Positions 1 to 12,194 of a stretch of 64,000 bases of DNA are shown here, piece after piece. The DNA is from Syncephalis plumigaleata (taxonomy: Eukaryota > Zoopagomycota > Zoopagomycetes > Zoopagales > Piptocephalidaceae), in NCBI GenBank assembly GCA_025201365.1, contig JAIXMF010000012.1:558001-622000 (forward strand), in the 5' to 3' direction. A program made the position numbers and the translations under genes. The notes under the pieces were generated by a model that saw nothing but the letters and a program-made list of their open reading frames with translations, was not told where the DNA came from and searched no databases. Numbering within the stretch: position 1 is the first letter of the stretch; each line of letters begins with the position of its first letter.

Positions 1-971
1 CTATCTAGATCCATCCTATGCATTTCCCGCACAATCGAGCGTATTAGAAGCAGTGATGGAATTGGCACGCACGCTAAACGATAAATCAACGGATGTGAAG
101 GTGTCTAAGCAAAGCAATTTCCTAATGAAATGGATACGACAAGGTGACGTAGAGATTGAATCTAAAGAATCGAAAAGTATCACAGCAACGACCACGACCA
201 CTTCATCGCGTGTTCTATTCGTGGTTGGCACCTATTTAATAGGGAAAGAGCGTGTATTTCAAGGTAAATCGACATTACACCAAAATGAACGAGTAACTAA
301 TTACGAATTTGATAGCCATTGCCAATGCTATTGGATCAAAGATATATGTTACCGAGGAGAAACGACGTATTCTCAATTGTCTAGAGGATAAAGCGCTTAC
401 ATCATTATTAACCACAAAGCCAAATGAAGCAAATGTTCATATTGTAGCCATGAATCAATTAAACAAAGCGGTAAGTGTTACTAGCTAGTTAATAAGAAAG
501 AAAGAAAGAAAGAAAGAAAACATGATCAACATAATGCTAATCATCATTGTTATTACATAGTCGCTTATTGACTACTTGGATCATTACAAAAAAGCCGGAT
601 TCACCTCATTGGTGGCATTCAGACCCACTGGCTGGACATATAAAACGAAAAGAGAACCTGACAGCAATGAACATCCAGATTCATGTACTGATAATGACAT
701 GGTAGCATCGGGTGATTCATCATCAGTAGTGAATGGCACGATTACTTGGCCATCTTCTATTTATTCTGTGGAATCATTGCAACCTACAAAGATTAGTAGC
801 GATATCGCCACCTACTCCGTACCATACTCGGAACATTCGAGTTTTGATGAACTTGGTGCATTCATACGCTCACTATCCATTCGTGGTAGAGTACAACCGA
901 CTGTTAATCTTAACAATGAAGCTGCACGTCGTAGAATGACCTACTGGTTAGGGCGATGGATGCTACGTTAA
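1..971 (+). CDS. PSO2: DNA interstrand cross-link repair nuclease Pso2/SNM1, 3' part
   Basis: The window opens inside this gene; the reading frame starts at base 2 with the residues YLDPSYAFPAQS, typical of the DRMBL region of SNM1/Pso2 nucleases. Exons are 1-263, 316-470 and 561-971, joined by introns of 52 and 90 bases. The joined protein reads VLFVVGTYLIGKERVF, then a lysine-arginine-rich stretch with RRILNCLED, then VPYSEHSSFDEL, all hallmarks of the C-terminal DRMBL domain that packs against the metallo-beta-lactamase fold. The family is a 5' exonuclease that processes interstrand cross-links in the nucleus. The N-terminal metal-binding motifs lie outside the window. The region from residue GWTYK to SVPYSEH contains a serine- and threonine-rich insert. 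Stop is TAA at 969-971. Confidence 0.93.
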
Positions 972-1011
972 TAACAGCAAGAATAGTGACACTAACATCA
1001 TTATTGTATTT

Positions 1012-1017
1012 AATAAA
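1012..1017 (+). terminator. Likely polyadenylation signal of PSO2
   Basis: AATAAA lies about 40 bases after the PSO2 stop codon, the normal position for a fungal cleavage signal. Confidence 0.45.
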
Positions 1018-1347
1018 TCGAGTAGATGTTTGTATGTTCATTCAATCATGTCACGTGTATCGATTTGTTTATTGTTCAATGATCCAATTGCTGCCAGTTA
1101 ATATAATGGATTTGTTTACCCTCCATTCTACTTGATTGCACATCTTTCTTTCACGTTATTGGCACATGCTTTTGTTGCAGTTTACTAGTCGTTTCCCGGA
1201 TAATTGATCGACTATTTGCATTGAGCACTGCGTCTAAAGTCAAGATTACCCTCTAGCTTGTTCGTTATTGTACGTTTACACGTTAAATTCATACGCTATT
1301 TGTTCAACTTGCACATTGCGTAGTATTCACATATACACTCGTCTATT

Positions 1348-2774
1348 ATGGAGGATATTTCCGCGCTTAAACGATGCACTCGTACTGAGCTTGCTGGTAA
1401 GTTAACAAGTATACACCTATTTGGATATGGATAGTCGACGTGTTTACGAGTCAAGAACTCCGCTATTATTGCCCTATTGGCCTAATGTATATATTTTGTA
1501 GATATTGCCAATCAACTAGGATTACCAGTGAGTGGTCGTAAATCAGATCTCGAAGCACGTATATGGTAAATGAGCATACTATTCTATATGTTTATTCTAT
1601 TATTGATTCACTTGTTGTATAGGGAGCATTACCAAGAACCGGATAATCAAGCAAATGCCGATACAATTATCAATAGGATATTGCTTGCATCGCCTGGACA
1701 TGGAAGACGTGCGCGTCAAATCATTCGAACCGACAGCCAGGCCACCGAGACAGGTGATGATAATCTAACAACACCGGCAAAGAGGTAGGCAACCCTATAG
1801 TTATACTAGTCTATTCTTTTTCGTCTGCTTATCCTTATGCCACGTAGTGAGTTGGGCAAAGATTTGTCTGCTGCACAGCGTTCCCCGCAAAATACACGTC
1901 GTACCAAAGTATTACCCGTATCACGATTGGAATCCGATACTAATACGGTTACTGAAGGAGAGGCACTCGTGGAAGCTGGCGAGACAGTAGCTGAGCAGAC
2001 ACCGACACGTCGACGCTCCTTCCTACCACAGCAGCTCATTGATCCATTGCGATCGAGTCCCAAGACAGAGCGCGTTCTATTGAAATTACGTCAAGTAAGT
2101 TGCTTGATTCTTTCTAATAGATCAACATTCATTTAATGTGTATACTTATTCCACATTATTCTACTAGCAATACTCCAGTGTATCAGCCGTCATACAAGCA
2201 CTTATCGTTTGCGAGTTTATCGCTCTTATTTACACGACAATCAGATGGGAAATGGTATAGTGTTTATTCATTATTTGATTTCATTACATATATTGATCAT
2301 CATTATCATTTATAGAAAAGTACTGGTCCTGTCACATTCTATCTATCAGGTACCACGCATGAATTCTACGGGCCTGTGCCGTCATTTGCGTTGTTCACTC
2401 GATTCGACACGTTTTGGTATGGATTCTTCGGTTGGCTACTTGGTTTCATCGTGATACCTGCCCTTCCTGCACTTGTGGTTCATATCGGACAGGCACTCGA
2501 CAAGTCAGGCCATGGTCGTCGTGCATCACGACGTATTAGTGATATTATCAGTAATGAAAAACCGTCACTTGTCCTGTTTCAGTGTGGCGACTATGGCGTC
2601 AATGTCATTACTTGGTGTGCCGCTCGATTGGCACTCATCTACGTGCTACGTGGCATTTCACCGAGTGTGGCAGAATGGCCACCTGCTGTATACGCCCACA
2701 TATCTCAGGAATTGTTGGTGGTAACCGGTGCAGCTGGCCTGCTATTCACAGTGATTGAACTGCTTTCGAAATAG
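1348..2774 (+). CDS. SAP-domain protein with C-terminal membrane segments
   Basis: Six exons fit one open frame: 1348-1396, 1502-1565, 1623-1784, 1848-2094, 2168-2254 and 2316-2774. Residues about 3-40 (ALKRCTRTELADIANQLGL..GRKSDLEARIW) form a SAP motif, a small helix-turn-helix that usually binds DNA or chromatin. A polar, arginine-rich middle region follows. The C-terminal half has hydrophobic segments AVIQALIVCEFIALIYTTI, FWYGFFGWLLGFIVIPALPALVV and ELLVVTGAAGLLFTVIELL, so it is probably a membrane protein. A SAP domain plus membrane anchor recalls inner nuclear membrane proteins such as Heh1/Src1, but no MAN1-type domain is seen, so the location is a guess. Start is the first ATG after a gene-free stretch; stop is TAG at 2772-2774. 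Confidence 0.8.
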
Positions 2775-3238
2775 GCACACACACACGTCTAGTATTTTAG
2801 TAGAAAGCAAATGAACAAATGTTTATTATCTACTACTACTACTACCTTTTTCGCTATCACTTATAATAAATCATTATTAGTCGATCTAGATGTTAATGAA
2901 ATGGAATAGATGACATTCAATATCATGTAAACACTTGAATAATCACGATAAAGTATTGTAATGACTACACATTTACATTTTTATAAACATAAATCATAAA
3001 GTAAATTGCTTATACGTAGCTGTAATTTATCAAAAAGGACAAAGAACAACAATAGTAATAAAACAACAAAGTAGCATTGCAAGATCAAAAAGATAAAGAA
3101 AAGAATGAGCCTTGACAATACGATTACTCTGTTGTAAAGCAATATGCAAGTTGTTGGAACAGAACAATGTATATAAAAACGGATACCGATACGTCTATAT
3201 GGCATCTCTTATCACACGATCGACGTGGTTGTGTGTAT

Positions 3239-3280
3239 ATGTATGTATATGTATGTATGTATGTTTGTATGTTTGTATAT
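3239..3280. repeat. GTAT microsatellite
   Basis: Imperfect tandem GTAT/GTTT units read directly from the sequence. Confidence 0.9.
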
Positions 3281-5433
3281 AATATGTCTAGAGCCCGCCC
3301 AGCGGGGCTTGTCAACTCTAGGGATGGTGATGGGTGTTGATTGAATAATGGCGTGGTGTATATAAAACGGAATAGATAACTAGATAGATGTGCGCGTCAT
3401 CAGAGTAGACGTGTGGTTTGACGAGTGAACATGAATGTGCGTGTGTGCGCGTGTATATATCTATAGAGATGAGTAGATAGGGCGACGATCATACATTCCT
3501 ATAAAATAATGAATGAAGATGATGATAACGACGACAGCGATACTCCTATGGATATAGGCACACACGCAATGATGCACGAACGACAAAAAGTACATCGATG
3601 AGCATGTAAAAAAGCAAAGCTCATGCGAATGTCCACAAGTTACGGTGACGACAAAAACTGGCAAGTCCAAAGTGGTTTTTACGTTAAACGAGAAAGACGT
3701 GAGGCATAATGTTGAACATCAAAGCAGGTAATTCATCGATGGCGTAGAAACCGTAACCTATCCGCGCGTAGTCTATTGAATACGATGATCGATCGTATAT
3801 ACTAGGCGAGCGAATAGGTATGCGGACACACGATAAAAGCCAAAAACACATCCATCATAAGTAAAGTGTTACGAAGGGTGTAAAAAGGCAACAACAATGC
3901 CGCGACGATAGGTTGATGTCAACATCACAAAATTAAAATCGAAGAATAAAAAACATTGCATCTATCAAAGTGATAACTGCGTAGTAGTGGTGGTGGTAGT
4001 GGTAGTAGTGGTAGCTAAGAAGTAAGATTGGACAGGGTCGTGATAAAAGAAGGGTGAATATCATCCATGGAGCGTGGATGTATATAGAAGTGTTGAGATT
4101 TTAGAGATGGCGGATCAAGGATTACTCGTTGATATGAGCAATACCAAGTGTGTGTATTCAATCTCTATGGTTGTTGTTGTTGTTGTTATAGTTGTTGTGA
4201 TGGATAGACGCTGACGGACATGGATATTACGTCTACCTTTCTCTATAAAATAGATGATGATTTGTATAGTGATATGGCTGTTGGTCAGTATACGAATAGA
4301 AGGGGGGAACCTTTTTTGTGTAATGGTTGACGACGACGGATTAGCTAGATTTTTGACGCTATGGCTGTGATAATGAAGAAGAAGAAGAAGATTGTTGAGA
4401 AGTTCGATGGTATAGGTCGGAATAAGGGAAACGAGCGATGTAAGCATTTAACCGATAAATGCCATACGAATATGGGTGAGTGTTGGATCAGGATCGTGTT
4501 TTTTATATAACTATCGCATCCATTAAACCAGTTGCTAATGCAGCGGATGAAATTGAGCGAAGTGATGATGAAGAAGGTTGTCAAAAGGGAAGAGGAAACG
4601 GTAATCGGTCGATGGAACTAAATCGACCTATATACCAAGGAATGGTAATAATAATACTAGGATAATGATAATAATATAGGAGAGTATAAGAATATAATGG
4701 TGGGAACCAATTCAGTCATTACTTATAGGAATCATCGAGTCGAGCGACTAATACAAAGTGAGGAGAGTAAGCAACTGTTTTGTACTACTTGACATTTGAT
4801 AAATCCGCTGCCATGGAGTATATTCAAATCAAGTGACAAGCAAGTTGCCTACTTTCATCATGGATTAGTGAACGCATACAAGACTCGAGTATTCTACTAG
4901 TTGTTTATCGGTATTCATCTATCTATGTATATGTATCATTATTGCTAATGATCAATAGACGAATACTGATCAACGTAGACCGAAAGTTAAGGAAAAAGTG
5001 CCGAAAAGACAACCTTCATCACTGCTGGTAATGGAAATAATGATGATAACCATAATAATAATAGATGCGAAGAGTAGAGGAAAATACGACCTGATAGGAA
5101 CAAACAAAAAGGCAGACAAACAAACAGACAAATAAAGGGAAACTAACGAACAAATAAAATATCACGATACGCTCGTGTGCGTGTGGAGGGGAACACACAT
5201 CCAACGCGAGGGTAATCACATAGTGTCGCTGGTAGGTTAATAGGTTAATGAAATGAAATGATATCGCGAACAGACCAAAACACAAAGGAAATAGTAGTAA
5301 TAATAATAATGCACATAAGGATATATATGCAACATAGTAAAATGACATGAGATCACATAGTTTTGAGATAAAGTATATCTGCGCATAACAACAAGGGAAA
5401 GGAAAGACGGAATACTGATAATGGAGATGATGG

Positions 5434-5435
5434 TA

Positions 5436-5465
<30 letters not shown>
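5434..5465. repeat. GAT trinucleotide run
   Basis: About ten tandem GAT units with one imperfect end. Confidence 0.9.
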
Positions 5466-5469
<4 letters not shown>

Positions 5470-5699
5470 ATATAGGAAGTGCGAATGGAACGGAACAAGT
5501 GTGACAAAAGGGCGTTAGTAATCAATATGCTTCAACTGAGTAGATTATAATTCGATGTTGATCAAGTGATGCTGACTGTTTCGTGTTAGTCAATGAAGGT
5601 GAAAGGATGGTTGTAGTTGTAGTAGTAGGAGCTGAATAGTATTGATTATTAAGCGCACTGCGCATTTCATCTTGATAATAATGATGATAATGTACTGAA

Positions 5700-6677
5700 T
5701 TACATGAATTCCATGCGGGACAAGGCATCCGATGAAATTCTCTCATCTACACTTGGCAAATCAGTAGTGGTAGTGTGTAGGGATAGCACGTAAGAGTCGA
5801 AATCAACAGCGGACGGTGAGGCCGGTATAGGAGATGTCACGCCAAAGGTCGGGGTAACCATGGATGGTGTGGCACAGTCGAATGTTGGCATTGGCATGTG
5901 ATCGAGATTCAGACGTAGAGCACGACGCTGACTACCTCCTGGTAGTAGGGGTGAGCTACGACGACGCGACAGCTTATTCTCAACGCCAGCAGCGAGTGTG
6001 CTGCGTCGCATACGACGGCGCTCCATGGCAGACATGGGTTTGACGGGCAAGTCCATGGTGGATGCCATGGCAATGGGACTGCCGACAGGTGTACCCGAGG
6101 TTAGACTACCGTTGGGTGTTTCCTCACCGCTGCTACCTGTACCGGATAGCGAGGGAGCGTCATTGCTGCTGTTCATCGAGTCGCATGATGAATGAGAGCG
6201 CAAGTCAGTGCTACTACGTGGACGCGAGTATTTGTTGTAGTCGAGACGACGTAGCACGCTATCCAGGATGTTGCCCTCGGAGCGTGGCAATTTACGTTGG
6301 ATAATTTGCATCCATGCCCGCATTTCGTCGGCATTTTCCGCGAACAACTGCAATTCTTTGTTGCGACCAGTGATGACCGACAACTTATTGGTGTCTGCAG
6401 CTGGTGTGATCGGTGTTACGCGGAAGGAATGGCGTGATTTCTTACAATTTGTGTCCTGCCACACATTGCGGTATTCGTCGAGATTGACCACGCTAGCCAC
6501 CGGTTCCTCGTCTTTGAGATTCTTGAAGAAGAACATATGATTGCCCTTAAGGACAACGTATCGCTTCTTCCAGCCACGACGCAAACCGCTGGTGCTCCAT
6601 TTGAAGAGCCAGCCACGTTTCTCGACATTGCTGCGAACCACCGACGATAGTGGGAAACTGGTGCGATGCAAATCCAT
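5700..6677 (-). CDS. Pleckstrin-homology domain protein
   Basis: A single-exon frame of 325 residues. Residues about 18-120 form a PH domain: EKRGWLFKWS, RGWKKRYVVLKGNHMFFFKN, and the closing helix with the conserved tryptophan in ADEMRAWMQIIQRKL. PH domains bind phosphoinositides or proteins at membranes, so a peripheral membrane or signalling role is likely. The rest is serine-, proline- and arginine-rich and probably disordered, with basic patches such as RRRMRRSTL that could be phosphosites. I chose the ATG at 6675-6677; the frame is open upstream to 6725, but that part has no ATG and reads as asparagine/isoleucine low complexity. An upstream exon cannot be excluded. Stop TAA is at 5700-5702. 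The specific fungal orthologue was not recognised. Confidence 0.82.
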   Translation of the reverse strand: MDLHRTSFPLSSVVRSNVEKRGWLFKWSTSGLRRGWKKRYVVLKGNHMFFFKNLKDEEPVASVVNLDEYRNVWQDTNCKKSRHSFRVTPITPAADTNKLSVITGRNKELQLFAENADEMRAWMQIIQRKLPRSEGNILDSVLRRLDYNKYSRPRSSTDLRSHSSCDSMNSSNDAPSLSGTGSSGEETPNGSLTSGTPVGSPIAMASTMDLPVKPMSAMERRRMRRSTLAAGVENKLSRRRSSPLLPGGSQRRALRLNLDHMPMPTFDCATPSMVTPTFGVTSPIPASPSAVDFDSYVLSLHTTTTDLPSVDERISSDALSRMEFM

Positions 6678-7606
6678 GATGATGATGTTGTTGATGTTGA
6701 CGTTGTTGAGGTTCGTGAGGATCAAGCGAAGAATGCCCGTGGAGAGTAATACGGCTAATGGTGGTTAGTGTACTCGTGTAGTATCACCGGTATACCTAAA
6801 ATCAAGATGATGACAATAATCGACCTGCGACAACGAATATAAATGATCAAGTATGTTGATTTTTGCGTACAATTGTGAGTTAATAATGTGATAGAATAAA
6901 GGAATAGAAGTGGTTAAACAACACACACACACAAACGCAAACACAAACACGATTAATGGTTGAATGAATGAATGGATGGATGGTGAGAGGGTAGTGGTGG
7001 TGGTTAGGGAAGACGACAGGCAATGAACAGAATGATAATAATAATAGAAAAAAGAGTAGCAGCAATAGTATTGTGTCATTCGAACATGATATCACTCCAA
7101 TTTTAAGTAGCAATAGCGGCCAAGCTATTGAAACAATCAAATACAAAAATAAGGGTCGGGTTACACACTGACTAGAAAATATTCCGAGAATAAGTCACAG
7201 GAAAATAAGGCGAAGACAAAAGGAAGGATCAAAAGACGTATTGAAGGGAGAGAGAGAAAGAGAGTGGAATAAAGAGAAAAAGAAGAAGCTAAGGTAGATA
7301 ATGATGGTAGCTTCGCAAGTGTAAAAATGAAGGTAATCACACGCTAGAGAACAAAGATGCGCTAGGGGTTATATATACACATAACAATCAATTATAGTAA
7401 CGATCGAGTGGTATCGATAAATACAGGATTAAAGAATGATTAGGCAGCTCTGTAGACATACACGTGTGCATACGCTAGATACTACTTGTAAAACGAATAA
7501 ATATCGAGGAGAATCATGTGTAAAATAGGCACTCACGAGCCCTGAGCTTCCTTGAAACGCCATACACGCGCGTATAGACATATATATAGACAATGTACCA
7601 ATGTAC

Positions 7607-7607
<1 letters not shown>

Positions 7608-7637
<30 letters not shown>

Positions 7638-7645
7638 TGTAGGTA
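7608..7645. repeat. GTAT microsatellite
   Basis: About nine tandem GTAT units read directly. Confidence 0.9.
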
Positions 7646-8771
7646 GGCACATAAGTACATATATAAATATGTGTATGCGCATAATGCCATATAGATGATG
7701 GTAGTGATAATGGCCGTAATGGTCATGCAACACCGAGACATGTAGCATAAACTCGATGCTTTAGGGCAGATGATATGTTTAACGCGTGCAGCCATAACAA
7801 GGATGAGCACAAGGCAGTTCAAGGCATGAGGGGGTTTCTCAACCCACACGTCATAACCTCGTCATTGACACTATGTACTATCCGGAAATATTGCACTAAT
7901 GGCATGGTAGCGCGTTACCATATTGTTTAGCTATACCACGAATTATAAATATATAAAGCTAAGCAAGATGTACCATATCCTCGTATTATTGACTCATGCC
8001 AATAGATCGAGTTCATCTGATCATCTCATGGCATTACTACAATAATGGCGCAGTTTATTGATGAGGAGGGAAAGATCGAATTTGCCATGCTACATTGTCT
8101 CTTTCTCTCTTTCTCTCTCCTCGCTTTCTTTCTTCTCTACTCCCCCCTTCCCCTTTGTGATCGATGGTTGGGTCTGACCCATAGACACCATTGTTAAATG
8201 GTTGGTGGAAAACAAGAAATAAATAGATAGATAGATAGATAGATAGAGAGAAAACAGGACAGATCAATGAGGAGTGCTACACCAAATGATTAATGAGTGA
8301 TTGGCACCATAAAAATAGCGGAAACACTCGAGTGTTTTGTTTTAAGCCTTCCCGCTAAACACAATGGCATTGATAGTAGAAAGGAAGGGTGAAGGGGGAA
8401 AGGAAAGGGAAGGGAATGTGGACATGTAGGTGCATAAATGTCGCATTTTGCTTGACCTTAGAATAGCATTGCAGAATACGTGGATTGAACAGGCATCGTA
8501 TACTGCCAAGTATGCAGTAACAAAGTAAAAGTCATCACACATCTTATGTTCATTCACATCTCTAATCAATGTAATCACTAGTTACTCATCTCTATGGAGT
8601 AGATAACACACACATACACACGTACACGTACATTCATGCTGATAGGTAATCATCTCATCAATGATTGGTGCAATGAAGCATGATTTTCTGTATCACCAAC
8701 ACCATTATCAATTGACATCATTACCAGTTGGCATGGCTCATGCTACATAGTATGGATAGGTAGATAAGCTA

Positions 8772-8812
8772 GGTATGTATGTATGTATGTATGTATGTAT
8801 GTATGTATGCAT
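8772..8812. repeat. GTAT microsatellite
   Basis: About ten tandem GTAT units read directly. Confidence 0.9.
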
Positions 8813-9689
8813 GTGGTGAGGGCCACTGCCAAGCAACTAGTCAGCAATAATTCGGATCGTCTTATTACTAGTCAGTGCACATGGAACGGCCATTGAAGTG
8901 AGGAGTCAGGCAAATAACACAACTACTACTATTGCTGCTGTTGTATAGTACATATAGCTATACTTTATCATTCATAATACAACAATGCATATCGATTTGG
9001 TATTGACGAGTGCGCATAAACAATAAAACTTACCTATTCAAAGTCTATAAGGCAAAGACGTAACAAAAGAACGTACGGTAGGAATAGCGCTGAATTGAAC
9101 GCAATAGTGGTAGAGGTAGAGTAATAGCGTAGAAGTAATAACGTAGTGGTAGAGGAGTAGTAGAAAATAGCTTAGTTCGTCTATAATGAAGTAGCAAGGA
9201 CTAGAAAGTAAGTAATAAGGGCGGGACGTAGAATAAGATAGGTAGGTGTGATGAGTAGCAAAAGTCGAAACCTAATGGAATGATAATAGGAATAGAAGAT
9301 AGAGCGTAGAAGTGAATTAAAGTCGGCGTAAAAAACGATGGCGACAATCTATTAAAAAGGGTCGTGGACGGGAAAGAGATTAAAGGATTACCGGTGTGAG
9401 ACAAGTGCTAGATGGAATGGAAGAAATAGAAAGTCTTGAATGATGAGTGTGACACCCAAACGCGTGGAATCACCACAGAGTATGGTGTGTTAAAGGAATC
9501 CTGGTAGTTCAGGGCGTACGAGTCGGGAAAAATAGGCTGAACTTTGCACACTAGCGCGGTTACGCGACTAATCCACGTGGCTATGCGTATTACTAGATTT
9601 GCTACTGCTACTGCTACTACTATTGTTGTTTCTTTTATAAACTTGGGGCCTTGGCGATCGATAAAAGAAAGTATGTTGAACCTTGTGTA

Positions 9690-9748
9690 GGTATGTATGT
9701 ATGTATGCGTGTATGTATGCGTGTGTATATGTGTGTATGTATGTATGT
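9690..9748. repeat. GTAT/GTGT microsatellite
   Basis: Imperfect tandem GTAT units with GTGT interruptions. Confidence 0.85.
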
Positions 9749-12194
9749 AGATGATTGGCTCAATGTATATCAAGTGTAATGGCATACACGCACGGTTAAA
9801 GGATGAATGTAGGGCAAGGTAATGTAATCGAATGATATAATTAGATGCAGATGAACGATGGAACGCGCTAACAAGGAGAAGAGGTCACAAGAAGGAAATG
9901 CGATCGCAGTGGAATAGTTAATATAATAAGGAAAGAATAGAAAGAGGAAAAGGAACTAGAGGGAAATAGAGAGAAATAGAGAGAGAATAGAATAGAAAGG
10001 AAACAAATAGAAAAGGAAGGTTGAAGTAGTAGTAGTAGTGGTAGTAGTAGAATAATAGAAAAGAAAGTGTTTAAAACAAATCAACACTGTTCATTCAAGT
10101 GGGAGTATGCCAAAGGAGTAGTCCGTTTATATGTTGACAGCCAAGGTGAATGATTGGAAATGAGGAGAGGAAGGAAAGGAAAGCGAGCGAGAGAAAAAAA
10201 CAAACGAAAAAAGGCGTGTTCACAATGAAAAACAGAAGAGCAGTGTTTGGGTGTGCATCAGTATTAGAATGGAAATGATGAATTCGGGGAGTAAGCAAAG
10301 CGAAAAGATGGCGTTGTCGAACGGTAGATCGGAGTGGGAAAGGAGGTGTCGATATTGAACGAGTTTAAGCGGAGTGTAAAAAGAGGAAAAAAGGATATAA
10401 CGCGCTTACCATAGACAATGACAGTCAAGGCCGTAGCATCGAGTGTAGACAACAAGTGTAAAGGGGGAGTAAGAGGAGAAGAGAAGCGAAGAGAAGCAAA
10501 GAAGTAAGGAAAGATTAAACGCGAACAAATAAGAAGAAAAAAGAAACGAATACGCGAGCTACTCAATAAATAAATAAATAATAATCAATGTATTATGATT
10601 AGATGGCAAGTCAAGCAATCAATATGACGATTTAGTTTGTGTAAACAGGTTGCCAAGCAGAAAGAAAGAAAAGTAGTCCCAACTTTAGTTCTGCTTGTCA
10701 CAAAGGTGAATGGTTGACATTTTGTCAATATTGCTACTGCTACGACAAACTGTTGTTGTTTTTCGTTTCGTATTATTTTCACACAGGCAGATGAGTAGAG
10801 AATTGGCAACGTATGGCATCATTAGTATGGTGCTGTGTGTGTGTGTCGTGTGTGAGATATGAAACAAAATCACACTTAATGTCAATGAGGCCATAGTTAC
10901 GTCATAGTGACCTCCCCTTGAGTGTGAGATGCGTGATCGTCTGTGACACGACAACGAGATTGACCATTAGTTTGGATGGATCATTGCAGGGCGCATTGCA
11001 ACCTATGTCAAACATCATGATAATGTGGATAGTAACAGACACAGTGATAGACGTCATTGTTATTTCATTCTATGCTACTGCATTCAATGTATTCTCCTTA
11101 ATATTTGCTATTACTAGTAGAATAGAATCGTGTAATAACATCTATGTAGATAGAATTACTACTAAACATTTCTATAAACAAGTATATCAATAATCTCAAA
11201 CTATTCTATATAGTAAAATTAGGAACCAATCAATCAATAGTTAGTTATGGTTTGCCATACAAAGTAATTACGCCTTGTGTAGCAATGCTGATCTCGACAT
11301 AGTGTAGACATCTACTACTGAAACGGGTAATATCATCATTTCCTGTTGACTTGATACTCGATTGCGGAGAATAATATGGCAATCTATCGAATGGTATTGT
11401 CAAGGAGAACAATGCCATTTATAAATGATATAATGCCTGTATTGTTTAATAATAATCGAGTATGTGTGAGAAATCTATCTATTCATTTGGAGTCAGTAGA
11501 CTCAGATATACTCAGATTCAACAAGTTCCATTAAAGGTTATGAGTTAATTTATTATAGATATTGACATTTCATATCGGATATTGTTCGGTTGTTTCATTC
11601 AAAGTTCAGCTTCTATGGAATGTTGACTAGCTAACTAAGGTAAAATCAACAACAAGTCTAATGATACTGAACTACTATTTGATGCGAGGTCATTCTTTTC
11701 ATGTTACAACCGCGTGGCAATAATGTGTGCCTATTGTAACTTGTAATACGAGGCAACCCGCCAAGATGAATCCGGTTTAACCATGTGAGATTGCTGATTG
11801 ACGACTTATGACATCAATGTACAGCTACTACTAGTAGTACTAGTACTTGTAGTACTTGTAGTAGAGTACATGTTACATGAATCATGCTTATATTCATTCA
11901 ATGGATTGCTGCACACATGCTTATGTTATTCTACAATGTCATATTGTTGTATTGTCATCTCTTGATTGAGGACAATAGAGGATAGAGTTACGTTACTATT
12001 CACCCATTGAGTGGCGTGTATTCCTATTGTTGGTGGTGATATCGCCTTGTTTCTTCCTTATAGTTATACTAGTAATTCATGCTTGACACTTTCCATTCAT
12101 GACCACACCCACACACACACACTTGCACTTGACGCCTTGTTTTCTAGTATTAAACGTTCTTTTTGTAGTTTAACACGTTAATATCTTTACCGTC

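Larger units (their letters stand above)
2775..5699. other. Gene-free stretch with microsatellites
   Basis: I see no exon here that I can support on either strand. The sequence is AT-rich and full of short tandem repeats: GTAT units near 3,239-3,280, GTT units near 4,163-4,187 and a GAT run near 5,434-5,465. The longer open frames are made of tyrosine, histidine, isoleucine or leucine runs that come from those repeats. An untranslated region or non-coding transcript cannot be excluded. Confidence 0.6.
6678..12194. other. Long gene-free stretch, 5.5 kb
   Basis: No recognisable coding exon on either strand. It contains purine-rich runs (GAAAG/GAGAG near 7,240-7,290 and 9,890-10,020), several GTAT microsatellites, and short palindromic-looking AGTACTAGTACTTGT repeats near 11,830-11,870. 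The largest open frames, for example 10,918-11,193 on plus and 9,408-9,785 on minus, have no family signature and biased, repeat-derived composition. The stretch is unusually long compared with the compact gene spacing in 12-26 kb. Confidence 0.6.

Noticed and set aside
3290-3320. A GC-rich hairpin-like segment considered as a tRNA or terminator
   Set aside because: No T-loop or anticodon arm of a tRNA could be found, and a single short hairpin means little in a fungal genome.
5019-5525. Minus-strand open frame of 168 codons
   Set aside because: Composition is dominated by tyrosine, isoleucine, leucine and phenylalanine runs from GAT/ATA microsatellite DNA, with no family pattern.
7608-9748. 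CRISPR-like arrays
   Set aside because: The repeats are plain tetranucleotide microsatellites without spacers.
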